From: Acidobacteriota bacterium
GTDB lineage: Bacteria; Acidobacteriota; Terriglobia; Terriglobales; Acidobacteriaceae
Assembly (NCBI GenBank): GCA_021780095.1
Contig: JAJXZK010000256.1
Coordinates: forward strand, 1 to 6,784
Length of the DNA stretch: 6,784 nucleotides
Direction: 5' to 3'
Numbering within the stretch: position 1 is the stretch's first letter; each line of letters opens with the position of its first letter. The position numbers were made by a program, and so were the translations under genes. Positions 1 through 5,549 of this stretch are shown piece after piece. The notes below the pieces were generated by a model that was not told where the DNA came from, searched no databases, and was given only the letters and a program-made list of their open reading frames with translations.

Positions 1-33
1 TCATTTCCCGCCCGCTGCATAGAGCGTTTCCTT

Positions 34-534
34 CTAGCTGCCGGCGCCGATGAGATCTGCATACCCGCATTCGGGATCATGCGCGATGCGCAGCGGATCA
101 ACATCGGTCATCCACTGCAGGATCGCCTCGCGAGCGTCTTGATGACGCCGGTCACCTTCGGGATGTTGGCCGACTTCTCTGATGAGGCAGCCAAAGAGGC
201 TCGCTGCTGTTGCGAGTTCCTCTTCCGAGCAGCAGCCGCCCACGGCTTCCGCGAGCAATTCGAGAAGGATGGGTTGAATCGTTCTCGGCTCGTAGCTGAT
301 CGCCACCCGGGTCAGTTCCGCCAGCATGACTGGCGGGATTCCAGCTACCGACGCGAGCAGGTCGTCGATATAGCGCAGACTACCAACCCGCCAATCGCGC
401 CACATTGCGTCATTGTAATCGCGATGGAATGTGTCCTTGGACGTAGCGTCGACCAGACGCTGATCGCGTTTGATTGCCGTCTTGAACCTTTTGAAGAGGG
501 TTCGGATGTCCGTATGCCGCAGTGATTTCGTCAT
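34..534 (-). CDS. Hypothetical protein, 166 aa, predicted mostly alpha-helical
   Basis: I do not recognise this family and assign no function. The product is soluble-looking, with no signal peptide or membrane segment. The N-terminal 50 residues are basic and charged (FKRFKTAIKRDQR at 14-26, then the Trp-rich MWRDW at 44-48). The middle (about 52-125) looks like amphipathic helices, with LLASVAGIPPVMLAEL at 59-74, the Leu-rich PILLELLAEAVGG at 88-100, a Cys-Cys pair at 101-102 and EEELATAASLFGCLIREVG at 104-122. The tail (145-160) is acidic and rich in Asp/Pro. The composition (many Leu, Ala, Glu, Asp; few Cys and His) is far more protein-like than the 148-codon frame antisense to it. The ATG at 532-534 has a GGAGG 12 nt upstream, rather far. 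A poor-looking 167-codon frame upstream on the same strand ends in an ATGA overlap with this start; I treat that as chance. The stop is TAG at 34-36. Confidence 0.6.
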   Translation of the reverse strand: MTKSLRHTDIRTLFKRFKTAIKRDQRLVDATSKDTFHRDYNDAMWRDWRVGSLRYIDDLLASVAGIPPVMLAELTRVAISYEPRTIQPILLELLAEAVGGCCSEEELATAASLFGCLIREVGQHPEGDRRHQDAREAILQWMTDVDPLRIAHDPECGYADLIGAGS

Positions 535-1308
535 TGGGGGTCCATACCTCCATGCCTGTGGAATAGCGCCGGAGCGTTCGATCGATTCATGCAGCTGGGA
601 AAAGGAATTTCGACAAGCCTGGCGAGGGAACAGCTTGCCCGGAGTTCTCCGCCAAGATCGCGGCCTAACCGGAAAGATCTTTCAGCCGCCACGTTTCCTT
701 CGTGAACGGCAACCGTCTCAAGACGGTAGACAACACCATGATATTGAAGGCAAGCGCGGCAATCAATCGGCTGGAATCCGCTTTCAACAGAAATTCGAAG
801 CGGCCTGGGAGTAAAGCGCGCGCTGGAGCTTAAGACCGCATTTTGACCGCGATCCGAAATTGCGAGGGCCCCGTTGGTCCCAACGCTGCCCCTGACCAGC
901 AATGTCGCCTGATTGATAGGCTTCGACCCGAGATCGTTACAGCCGGGGCTAGGTGGATTGAACGGGCGGCACAAGGAGTGATGTTTTGCAGCCTCCTCAT
1001 GGATCCGCCGCCGATGCGCTCTCACTTCCGGCAAACTGCTTCCGTTTGGCTCGAACGATTGTTGGAAAACTTTGCCGTAGGGCAGCTAAGACGCCATCCG
1101 GGCGTCCGATTGGCCGCCCTCGCCTCGGTCTCGAATTTGAGGAGTTCACACAGAGTAGACTGCTTATCAGCGATTTCCGAGATACATGACACTTTCACTT
1201 GCGGACTCCACGTACGGGAACAACTCCCTGTCCGGCAAGAGAAAGGATACGCCGCCGACCGGGCCAAAAGGTTCGTCCGCCGCGCTGAGTTTTTCCCGGA
1301 GGAGATAC
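535..1308. other. Gene-poor region, no confident coding sequence
   Basis: About 770 bases without a gene I can defend. Long open frames exist on both strands (plus 843-1643, minus 531-1034), but their translations are rich in Arg, Cys, His, Ser and Pro with no recognisable domain, as expected of antisense or random frames in GC-rich DNA. The most protein-like stretch is a 55-codon open segment on the minus strand at 665-829, which contains LIAALAFNIMVLSTVLRRL and WRLKDLS. It has no start codon with a ribosome-binding site and is cut by stops at both ends, so it may be the end of a decayed gene, possibly a transposase. No tRNA or promoter is evident. Confidence 0.5.
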
Positions 1309-1566
1309 ATGTCGATCGTCACGATCGGCGTGCGTGGTATGCGGGAGGATGTTCGTGCCAAAGCAGTCACCCTGCCAAGACCTGCAATGACGCTGCCGCC
1401 AGAAGCTGTTTCAACGAAGAAGTCGGCGGACGACGCGAAAATGACCCATCGGATCAAACCACGCCTTCAAGCCCGAGCGCCGTCGCCAAAAACGTCGAGG
1501 TCGCCGACGGCATTGATGCCGCTGGCGCCACTGCCGATCGATTCCGATCCGAGACCAGGCGTTTGA
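1309..1566 (+). CDS. Possible small basic, Pro-rich protein, 85 aa (weak)
   Basis: The main support is translational: a near-perfect Shine-Dalgarno GGAGG at 1298-1302 sits 6 nt before the ATG at 1309, and the frame then stays open for 85 codons. The product starts MSIVTIGVRGMREDVRAKAV, is strongly basic, and becomes rich in Pro, Ser and Lys in its second half (KPRLQARAPSPKTSRSP at about 48-64). It has no membrane segment and no domain I recognise. Against it, the opposite strand is also open across most of the interval (1167-1457) with a more globular-looking composition, and the C-terminal half reads like low-complexity translation. An alternative is that neither strand is coding. A CGATCGT/ACGATCG inverted repeat at 1313-1327 overlaps codons 2-7. 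Confidence 0.22.
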   Translation: MSIVTIGVRGMREDVRAKAVTLPRPAMTLPPEAVSTKKSADDAKMTHRIKPRLQARAPSPKTSRSPTALMPLAPLPIDSDPRPGV

Positions 1567-1576
1567 ACGCCGCTGG
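1555..1576 (-). terminator. Hairpin just downstream of the thioesterase gene, possible terminator
   Basis: Read on the minus strand, CCAG-CG-GCGT-TCAA-ACGC-CTGG folds into an 8-bp stem with a 2-nt bulge and a 4-nt loop. It lies 25 nt after the TAG of the thioesterase gene. No run of T follows, so a Rho-independent terminator is only possible. Confidence 0.3.
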
Positions 1577-1600
1577 ATCAAGATGCATGAAAGGAATATT

Positions 1601-2665
1601 CTACGTGGGAGGCATCGTTAGTGGTGCGGCGTCATTCGCTTGATCGAACGATCCGACGGCAGGCCGTGACCTGCTCGCTATCGGCAGCTGATTATTCAGC
1701 CTTTCAATCTCAGTTCTTAATCGCTCGGCCACCGGTACCCCATGCGGCCTCTTCAACAATTCGATGTGCCTGCTATCCACCTCAACAATCTCTGCGTTCT
1801 TTGCGATCTTCTTCCATGCCGACTCGACTTGTCGAAGACGGAACAGGGGCTGGGTTTTTGAAACAAACACCAACACGCGGCCGGGGTAGATATCGGGAAC
1901 GTAGCTCCCATGTGCATCATAGAGAGATCTAACGAACGCCGCATGGTCCGGCATAAGGCCGTTTAGATTTACGAATTGTTCGGCGGGATGGCTCGCAACC
2001 ACCGCCATTCGTAGCCGACGCATTGCGGCAAGACGATTCCTGATCAGTTCGTCAGCCGTCCACCTGGGCAAGTTGCGCATGAGTTTGAGCCAATAAGTCG
2101 GATTAAGCGCTGTTAGCTCAGCTCCCGTGTTGTAAATCTCTCCATCGAAGACAACCAGCAGACTGACCGCGCGTCCGCCGGCAATCAGTTGTTGGGCGAC
2201 CTCCAGCGCAATCGTCGCGCCCATCGAGTAACCGCCGAGCACAAAAGCACCCATAGGTTGAAATCTGGTGAGCTCATCTGCGTAGAGTTTGCCCATTTCC
2301 CTGATCGATGCGCCGAATCTGGCAATGCGTTTCTCAGTCGAGGCTTGAACGCCATAGCAATTCTGGTTCGGACCGAGCATCCTCACCATGTCCCGGAATT
2401 CTGTCGCCAGGCCCAACAAGCCGTGAACGTAGTAAAACGAAGGACCTGAGCCGGCATCGTTGAGGGGCAGGATAGTCTTGGTGACCTTCCGAAGAACTTC
2501 ACTGTAAAACGCCCGACGAAGCAACTCCTCCATGCGGGATTCGGGTGGGCGGCTACTCATCGCAAGTACACGACATGCGCTTCGAATTTGCTTCAACAAC
2601 GGAAGCCGAACTGCTTGCGACGTAGTTCGTTCCAATTGGAGGCGTTTGGTGCGGCAGCTCTCCAT
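1601..2665 (-). CDS. Alpha/beta-hydrolase thioesterase (NRPS/PKS thioesterase-domain type), 354 aa
   Basis: Thioesterases of this family release or hydrolyse acyl or peptidyl chains held as thioesters on carrier proteins of non-ribosomal peptide or polyketide assembly lines. Numbered from the ATG at 2665, the fold starts near residue 68 (ILPLNDAGSGPSFYYVHGLLG), with the oxyanion-side VHG at 80-82 and LGPNQNCYGVQA at 97-108. The nucleophile elbow GYSMG is at 145-149 with Ser147. The acidic residue is Asp174 in VVFDGE, 27 residues later, as in classic NRPS thioesterases. The His is His300 in DSRHIELLKRPHG. All three triad residues appear present, so the enzyme is probably active. The first ~65 residues are not part of the fold and contain no Ser-bearing carrier motif. 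At 354 aa it is longer than ordinary type II thioesterases (about 240-260), with extra residues at both ends. No start has a strong ribosome-binding site; TTG 2671, ATG 2560 and ATG 2533 are alternatives. No partner synthetase lies in the window, so the substrate is unknown. Confidence 0.85.
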   Translation of the reverse strand: MESCRTKRLQLERTTSQAVRLPLLKQIRSACRVLAMSSRPPESRMEELLRRAFYSEVLRKVTKTILPLNDAGSGPSFYYVHGLLGLATEFRDMVRMLGPNQNCYGVQASTEKRIARFGASIREMGKLYADELTRFQPMGAFVLGGYSMGATIALEVAQQLIAGGRAVSLLVVFDGEIYNTGAELTALNPTYWLKLMRNLPRWTADELIRNRLAAMRRLRMAVVASHPAEQFVNLNGLMPDHAAFVRSLYDAHGSYVPDIYPGRVLVFVSKTQPLFRLRQVESAWKKIAKNAEIVEVDSRHIELLKRPHGVPVAERLRTEIERLNNQLPIASRSRPAVGSFDQANDAAPLTMPPT

Positions 2666-2955
2666 TCGCAATGATCATTCCCGTCTTGTCGGGATCACAT
2701 TGGGCGAAATGCGAGCCTTGAGTGCGCGGCGCGAGAGCACAACAGCATGTCAAATCACGCCGCTCGGCGCTGCACGGACGCCCGAGGTTGCATCACCTTG
2801 GCCGAGCTTCCAGTCAATCAGTCGTCCGTGAGGGAAATTGACTCCCCGCTAAAACGATCCGTGCTCGAGCGAAAGGGCGGCCAGGATCTGCCAAGGGCGA
2901 AAGCCTGAGCGACCAAGATCAGGCGGCGTAAGATACTGTGGCATGACGCGGTAAG

Positions 2956-3390
2956 TGGCCGGTGCGCTTTGCCCTTCCCGATACATTCCGCTGCCAGGGG
3001 TACGGCCAATGGACCTCGGGCAATGCTGGTGCTTCTTTGCTCAAACGCCCGCGGCGCTTGCGCCGGCACGCGCACCAACTACCCCCGTTGAGCAAGTCGG
3101 CTTTGCCTTTCGCAAAGTCCTGTGGGCCCGCTTGAACTGCTTGGCGCAATCGCAGCGCTTCTGCTGATTTGCGCGAACTTGCCTACCGCTCATAGGGCTG
3201 GCGCAGCTTGGGCGCTCGCTGGCCGCACCACGATCTCGCGGTTGAACACGAGTTGAATTCGACCAGCGTGGTCGCCTTGAACCCACACGCAACCGAAATG
3301 CACTTCTGCAGCAACTCCTGCCCCCTACTCCTCGCCCAGGCGTTGACCCCAGCTAGCCCGCAAGGAGCGGTCGAACACCAGAAAAACTTC
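2956..3390 (-). pseudogene. Decayed IS5-family transposase gene (internal fragments)
   Basis: Segments in three frames match, in the correct order, the IS5-family transposase type common in rhizobia. First, VFDRSLRASWGQRLGEE (frame ending at 3325) resembles the family's FDRSSLTRWRQRMGEE block. Second, LLQKCISVACGFKATT followed by KLRQPYER (to 3186) resembles the LLQESLSVATRT and LRQSYTRVGKFAL blocks. Third, QKRCDCAKQFKRAHRTLRKAK (3101-3163) matches the QRYAHAKQFKRANRALRKLK block. Last, ECIGKGKAHRP (2956-2988) matches ECIGKGKAHRPYEFGVK in the catalytic part. A lost base after CGG at about 3186 makes an immediate stop, and further indels separate the other blocks. The segment around the first catalytic Asp (the family's VDTTVQ block) is not visible, and the last third after AHRP is missing. 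I see no clear terminal inverted repeats. The gene is inactive and marks an old insertion between the thioesterase and the zinc-ribbon operon. Family motifs are recalled from knowledge, not searched. Confidence 0.75.
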
Positions 3391-3553
3391 CAGCGAGCCT
3401 CCGCGATCAGCCAGGCTCCGAGAGTCACATAGGATAATTTTCCCGCGTAGCTATTCCACCTTCTTGTTGAACCTCCTTCTGCAGTTCGCGCCTTGTAGGA
3501 ACCGGCGCGTCTGCCTCATGTTGAGCTCCCCGAACCATCAATGTTGCTTTCCA

Positions 3554-3557
3554 GAGG
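3554..3557 (+). promoter_or_regulatory. Ribosome-binding site GAGG for the zinc-ribbon gene
   Basis: AGAGG ends 6 nt before the ATG at 3564, an ideal spacing. It is the main reason for accepting that start and for treating this small frame as a real gene. Confidence 0.5.
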
Positions 3558-3563
3558 CTTGCC

Positions 3564-3827
3564 ATGGGCGACGACAGATGCCGCCATTGTGACGTCGTTT
3601 TCGGGGTCTTTCATATTAAATTCAATTTGATGCGGACAGCCTGGCTGCTGTTCTCCTGTCCCAACTGTGGCCTGGCTCAAGCTGACGAGCCTTCTCGTAC
3701 CACCCCAAACATTTCACAAATACCGATTTGCCTCCGCACTGCCGGCTGGCCCAGCAACTTGGAGCACAAGCGACGGCTGCTGTACCGGACCGAAGCTCCC
3801 TCCCGGGAAATCATTCCAGAACAATGA
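3564..3827 (+). CDS. Small four-cysteine zinc-ribbon protein, 87 aa
   Basis: The N-terminal part has two CxxC knuckles, C6-R-H-C9 and C32-P-N-C35-G, separated by 22 residues. This is the layout of a single zinc ribbon that would bind one zinc ion, with a hydrophobic strand-like stretch between them (FGVFHIKF at 13-20, TAWLLFS at 25-31). Residues 37-87 are polar and Pro/Arg-rich with no recognisable domain. Such small ribbons usually mediate protein or nucleic-acid contacts; no specific role can be read here. The ATG follows an AGAGG ribosome-binding site. The TGA (3825-3827) overlaps the ATG of the next gene (3824-3826) as ATGA, which suggests translational coupling and shared function. The last ~30 codons also lie within an upstream extension of the next frame from a TTG at 3728, but the overlap arrangement fits better. 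The alternative is a chance open frame, though conserved paired cysteines and a good start argue against it. Confidence 0.5.
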   Translation: MGDDRCRHCDVVFGVFHIKFNLMRTAWLLFSCPNCGLAQADEPSRTTPNISQIPICLRTAGWPSNLEHKRRLLYRTEAPSREIIPEQ

Positions 3828-4489
3828 CTTCCCTTTCAGATAACGCAAACGATATATCGCTGTCGTTCGAAACTGACCGAACGCTGATCGCGAAGGTAGT
3901 GAGACATTCTCGTTTTTACGTGCGTTATGCGCGAGCACGCTATCATCGCAAAAAACTCCATCGGCTAGTGGACGTAGTTCAGCGAAGGTTCTCAGATCCG
4001 AAATCATGGGTGGTCGAGTGCCGGCTGAAGCTGCGCAAGTCTGTCGGTCCATTGCGTGCCAAGGACGACATCCACTGGGATGCGCCGATAGTCGTGGTGA
4101 CCATGTATCGCGACACTGAAGGTCTTACCAAAGAGGCCTGTGGTGTGTCGTTCTACATAGAGCATAACTGTCTGTATATCCAACAACTGCAGGGTGGAAA
4201 ATCGGTTACCTTTCCGCGCAGGCTCAAGGTCTGGCCACAGCTCCTGCTGAAATCCTGCATCGAGTTTGCGCAGCTGGAACACTTTGACAAAGTGTACGTG
4301 GCCAAAGCAGCGACGCTATACGCCTATCGTTGGCCGGGTACAGGACGCTCTCAAGCATCTATCAAAGAGCATCGCGAGCGGATGAAATTGCGATACGACG
4401 GTACGGCTCGCATCTGCGGATTCGAATCCGACGACACCTGGTTCGTGTGGCCCCCGAGCGCCAGATGCGATGTCCCGGTGCAGTCCTAA
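3824..4489 (+). CDS. Conserved-looking hypothetical protein, 221 aa
   Basis: Function unknown. I chose the ATG at 3824, coupled to the preceding gene by ATGA, rather than a TTG at 3728, whose 32 extra residues are low-quality translation. The N-terminal third is basic (RHSRFYVRYARARYHRKK at 28-44) and could bind nucleic acid or membrane, but this is only composition. The core looks like an ordered alpha/beta domain: APIVVVTMYRD at 87-97, GVSFYIEHNCLYIQQLQG at 107-124, then FPRRLKVWPQLLLKSCIEFA at 130-149. After that come KVYVAKAATLYAYRWPG (156-172), HRERMKLRYDGTARICGF (183-200) and the Trp-rich end TWFVWP (205-210). The order (strand, LQGxK, long helix, strand with a substrate-like loop, terminal aromatic strand) vaguely recalls acyltransferase-like or VirK/YbjX (DUF535) proteins, but I see no decisive motif and do not assign it. 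No signal peptide or membrane segment. The coding composition is convincing, and no stops or frameshifts are evident. Confidence 0.72.
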   Translation: MTSLSDNANDISLSFETDRTLIAKVVRHSRFYVRYARARYHRKKLHRLVDVVQRRFSDPKSWVVECRLKLRKSVGPLRAKDDIHWDAPIVVVTMYRDTEGLTKEACGVSFYIEHNCLYIQQLQGGKSVTFPRRLKVWPQLLLKSCIEFAQLEHFDKVYVAKAATLYAYRWPGTGRSQASIKEHRERMKLRYDGTARICGFESDDTWFVWPPSARCDVPVQS

Positions 4490-4986
4490 TGGACTCGCAG
4501 CCCAGAAGCTGGCATCTCGCTCTCACGAATGCCCAATTGGCAAGGGGGATTGGCCAGTCCGCGGAAGGCGTGCCTGGTAAGGTCGGACGATGACATCCGC
4601 GACCGCGTTTGCGTCCAACGGCTTCAACTCGAAGGGCATCTCGAGAGCGACCCGGGTTGATCTCGGACCCATAGCCAGTCGCGAACGCGAACGAAAGCGT
4701 AGTTCACAAAGCTCGACCGCAATTGCAAATGCCTCTCCGTCCGCGACCTTGATAAAGATCACGGAGTTTGCCGGCGGGCCGAATACGTCAACACCTTCCG
4801 CAGTAATGCGTGCTGCAGCTCGTTTGCGGGGAAAATAACCATCTCTACAATGAGGACGCGAAGGTGCTTTAGCCTATGAGGCATGTAAACGTCTTCGACG
4901 GATCTGCGCCTCGCGTCGTCGGGATCGGCCGCCCGCTGTAGCTAACGCGAGATGTAACTGCGCGGTGCCAACACCCGGAGTAATGG
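4490..4986. other. No confident gene; one open minus-strand segment
   Basis: About 500 bases between the 221-aa gene and the IstB remnant. The best candidate is a minus-strand frame, 4523-4762, starting with GTG and coding 79 residues. It includes VIFIKVADGEAFAIAVELCE and ALEMPFELKPLDANAVADVIV in family-like composition (shown in two short pieces). It stays open upstream to about 4870 without a clear start. An adjacent frame opens with ATG near 4842 (MVIFPANELQHALLRK) and would join it by one frameshift, so it may be a decayed gene. The overlapping plus frame (4590-4838) is Ser/Arg-rich and looks like its shadow. No domain is recognised on either strand, and no regulatory structure was seen. 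Confidence 0.4.
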
Positions 4987-5154
4987 ATGCGCGACGGGAC
5001 CAGCGAGCGGTGCGACCTCATGGAAATTGTTGAAAATCGTTACGGCGCCGGCTCGACCCTGATCAACAGCCAGCTGCTGGTCGAGGCATGGCATGACGTG
5101 AACTGGCAGCTTCGAAGCCATATCGGTGGATACAATAGGTCAGTCGGCCTCTAA
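4987..5154 (+). pseudogene. istB: C-terminal remnant of an IS21-family IstB ATPase gene
   Basis: IstB is the AAA+ helper ATPase of IS21-type transposition, which stimulates the IstA integrase. The 55-codon open frame contains ERCDLMEIVENRYG, then AGSTLINSQLLVEAWHDV. This is the conserved block just after Walker B in IstB (typical form RRDLLEIVEDRYGRGSTIVTSQLPVDRWHEVIGDP, quoted from memory in part: DLLEIVEDRYG...STI.TSQLPV..WHEVIG). The Walker A and B regions upstream and the usual GDPTxADAILDRIVHNA tail are absent; similarity stops after WHDV at about 5100, and the frame then runs on into unrelated sequence to TAA at 5152-5154. No IstA gene and no IS21 ends are visible, so this is an isolated, inactive fragment. 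Its last 15 bases overlap the 3' end of the convergent small gene, which suggests that a deletion junction lies at about 5100-5140. Confidence 0.72.
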
Positions 5155-5379
5155 GGCGCGCCGTCTTTCAGGCGCGACTGCGAACCTGCCGTCTCGGAAC
5201 GTGAGCCAGCCCAATCCGACCATCGCCTTTGCCGTAAGCACGCTGCAAACCGGGTGGCTGCCAACGGGATGGTATAGCCGGTCATTGCGGGCAAACAAGT
5301 AACCATATAGCTGTGCTCGGCGGAGCGCCCTGAGCATGTGCGGGGACGGCTTGTCCATTACGTTCAAGATTAGGTGCAA
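5140..5379 (-). CDS. Small basic protein, 79 aa, possible winged-helix-like fold
   Basis: I recognise no named family. The chain reads like a compact alpha/beta unit: a helix HMLRALRRAQLYGYLFA (14-30), a turn with NDRLYHPVG (32-40), a second helix VCSVLTAKAMVGLGWL (44-59), and two strand-like pieces FRDGRFAVAP (61-70) ending in a helix ERRRALEAD. The order helix, helix, then a basic beta hairpin (GWLTFRDGRFAVAPE) is typical of small winged-helix proteins found in phage, plasmid and island DNA, where the second helix is followed by a 'GLL...G...LTPEGRALL' wing. That analogy is my inference. The TTG at 5379 has AAGGAA 7 nt upstream and is the better-supported start; the ATG at 5358 would give 72 aa but lacks a ribosome-binding site. 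A perfect inverted repeat overlies this ribosome-binding site, suggesting control at this point, perhaps autoregulation. It converges on the IstB remnant. Confidence 0.6.
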   Translation of the reverse strand: MHLILNVMDKPSPHMLRALRRAQLYGYLFARNDRLYHPVGSHPVCSVLTAKAMVGLGWLTFRDGRFAVAPERRRALEAD

Positions 5380-5383
5380 ACGA

Positions 5384-5411
5384 AAGTTCCTTGGCTTGAT
5401 GCAAGGAACTT
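5384..5411 (-). promoter_or_regulatory. Perfect 10-bp inverted repeat covering the RBS of the small gene
   Basis: AAGTTCCTTG (5384-5393) and CAAGGAACTT (5402-5411) are exact reverse complements separated by 8 nt. On the minus strand the proximal arm contains AAGGAA, the ribosome-binding site for the TTG start at 5379. The structure could act as RNA, hiding the ribosome-binding site, or as a DNA operator for a dimeric repressor with half-site centres 18 bp apart. No T-run follows in either direction, so it is not a typical terminator. Confidence 0.55.
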
Positions 5412-5549
5412 ACAACTCGCGAGACGCATACCAAGACATGGGCGGCGGCTGCGACGCGCCGTAAGGCACCTGACAAATGTTATGGATGGAACTGCGGCAC
5501 TCCTTCAGACTCATCAACGCCGGGGCGGTGCATAACGGATTGGCCGGAA

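Noticed and set aside
318..336. Inverted repeat CCGCCAG-CATGA-CTGGCGG
   Set aside because: Lies inside the coding sequence of the 166-aa gene with no regulatory position; probably a by-product of codon choice.
79..525. 148-codon open frame on the plus strand, antisense to the 166-aa gene
   Set aside because: Arg/Cys/His-rich translation without domain; the opposite strand is clearly more protein-like.
531..1034. 167-codon minus frame whose stop overlaps (ATGA) the start of the 166-aa gene, suggesting an operon
   Set aside because: Composition is poor (many Ser, Arg, Cys, Pro), no domain and no good start; another frame within it (665-829) looks more protein-like. The overlap can occur by chance.
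843..1643. 266-codon plus-strand frame, the longest on that strand
   Set aside because: Translation is Arg/Ser/Cys/His-rich and featureless and it runs antisense into the end of the thioesterase gene; long open frames arise easily in GC-rich DNA.
3425..3565. 46-codon minus frame MASLWKATLMVRG... ending in RENYPM
   Set aside because: Antisense to the leader of the zinc-ribbon gene, no domain and no clear ribosome-binding site; could be part of the IS5-type remnant's leader but no match is recognisable.
3728..3823. TTG start giving a 253-aa version of the 221-aa protein
   Set aside because: The extra 32 residues are Gln/Ala/Pro-rich translation of the end of the upstream gene, and no ribosome-binding site precedes the TTG.
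5103..5121. GG-N10-GC pattern resembling a -24/-12 promoter (TGGCAGC...AAGCC)
   Set aside because: The -12 element does not match and it falls at the junction of the IstB remnant with no suitable gene downstream.
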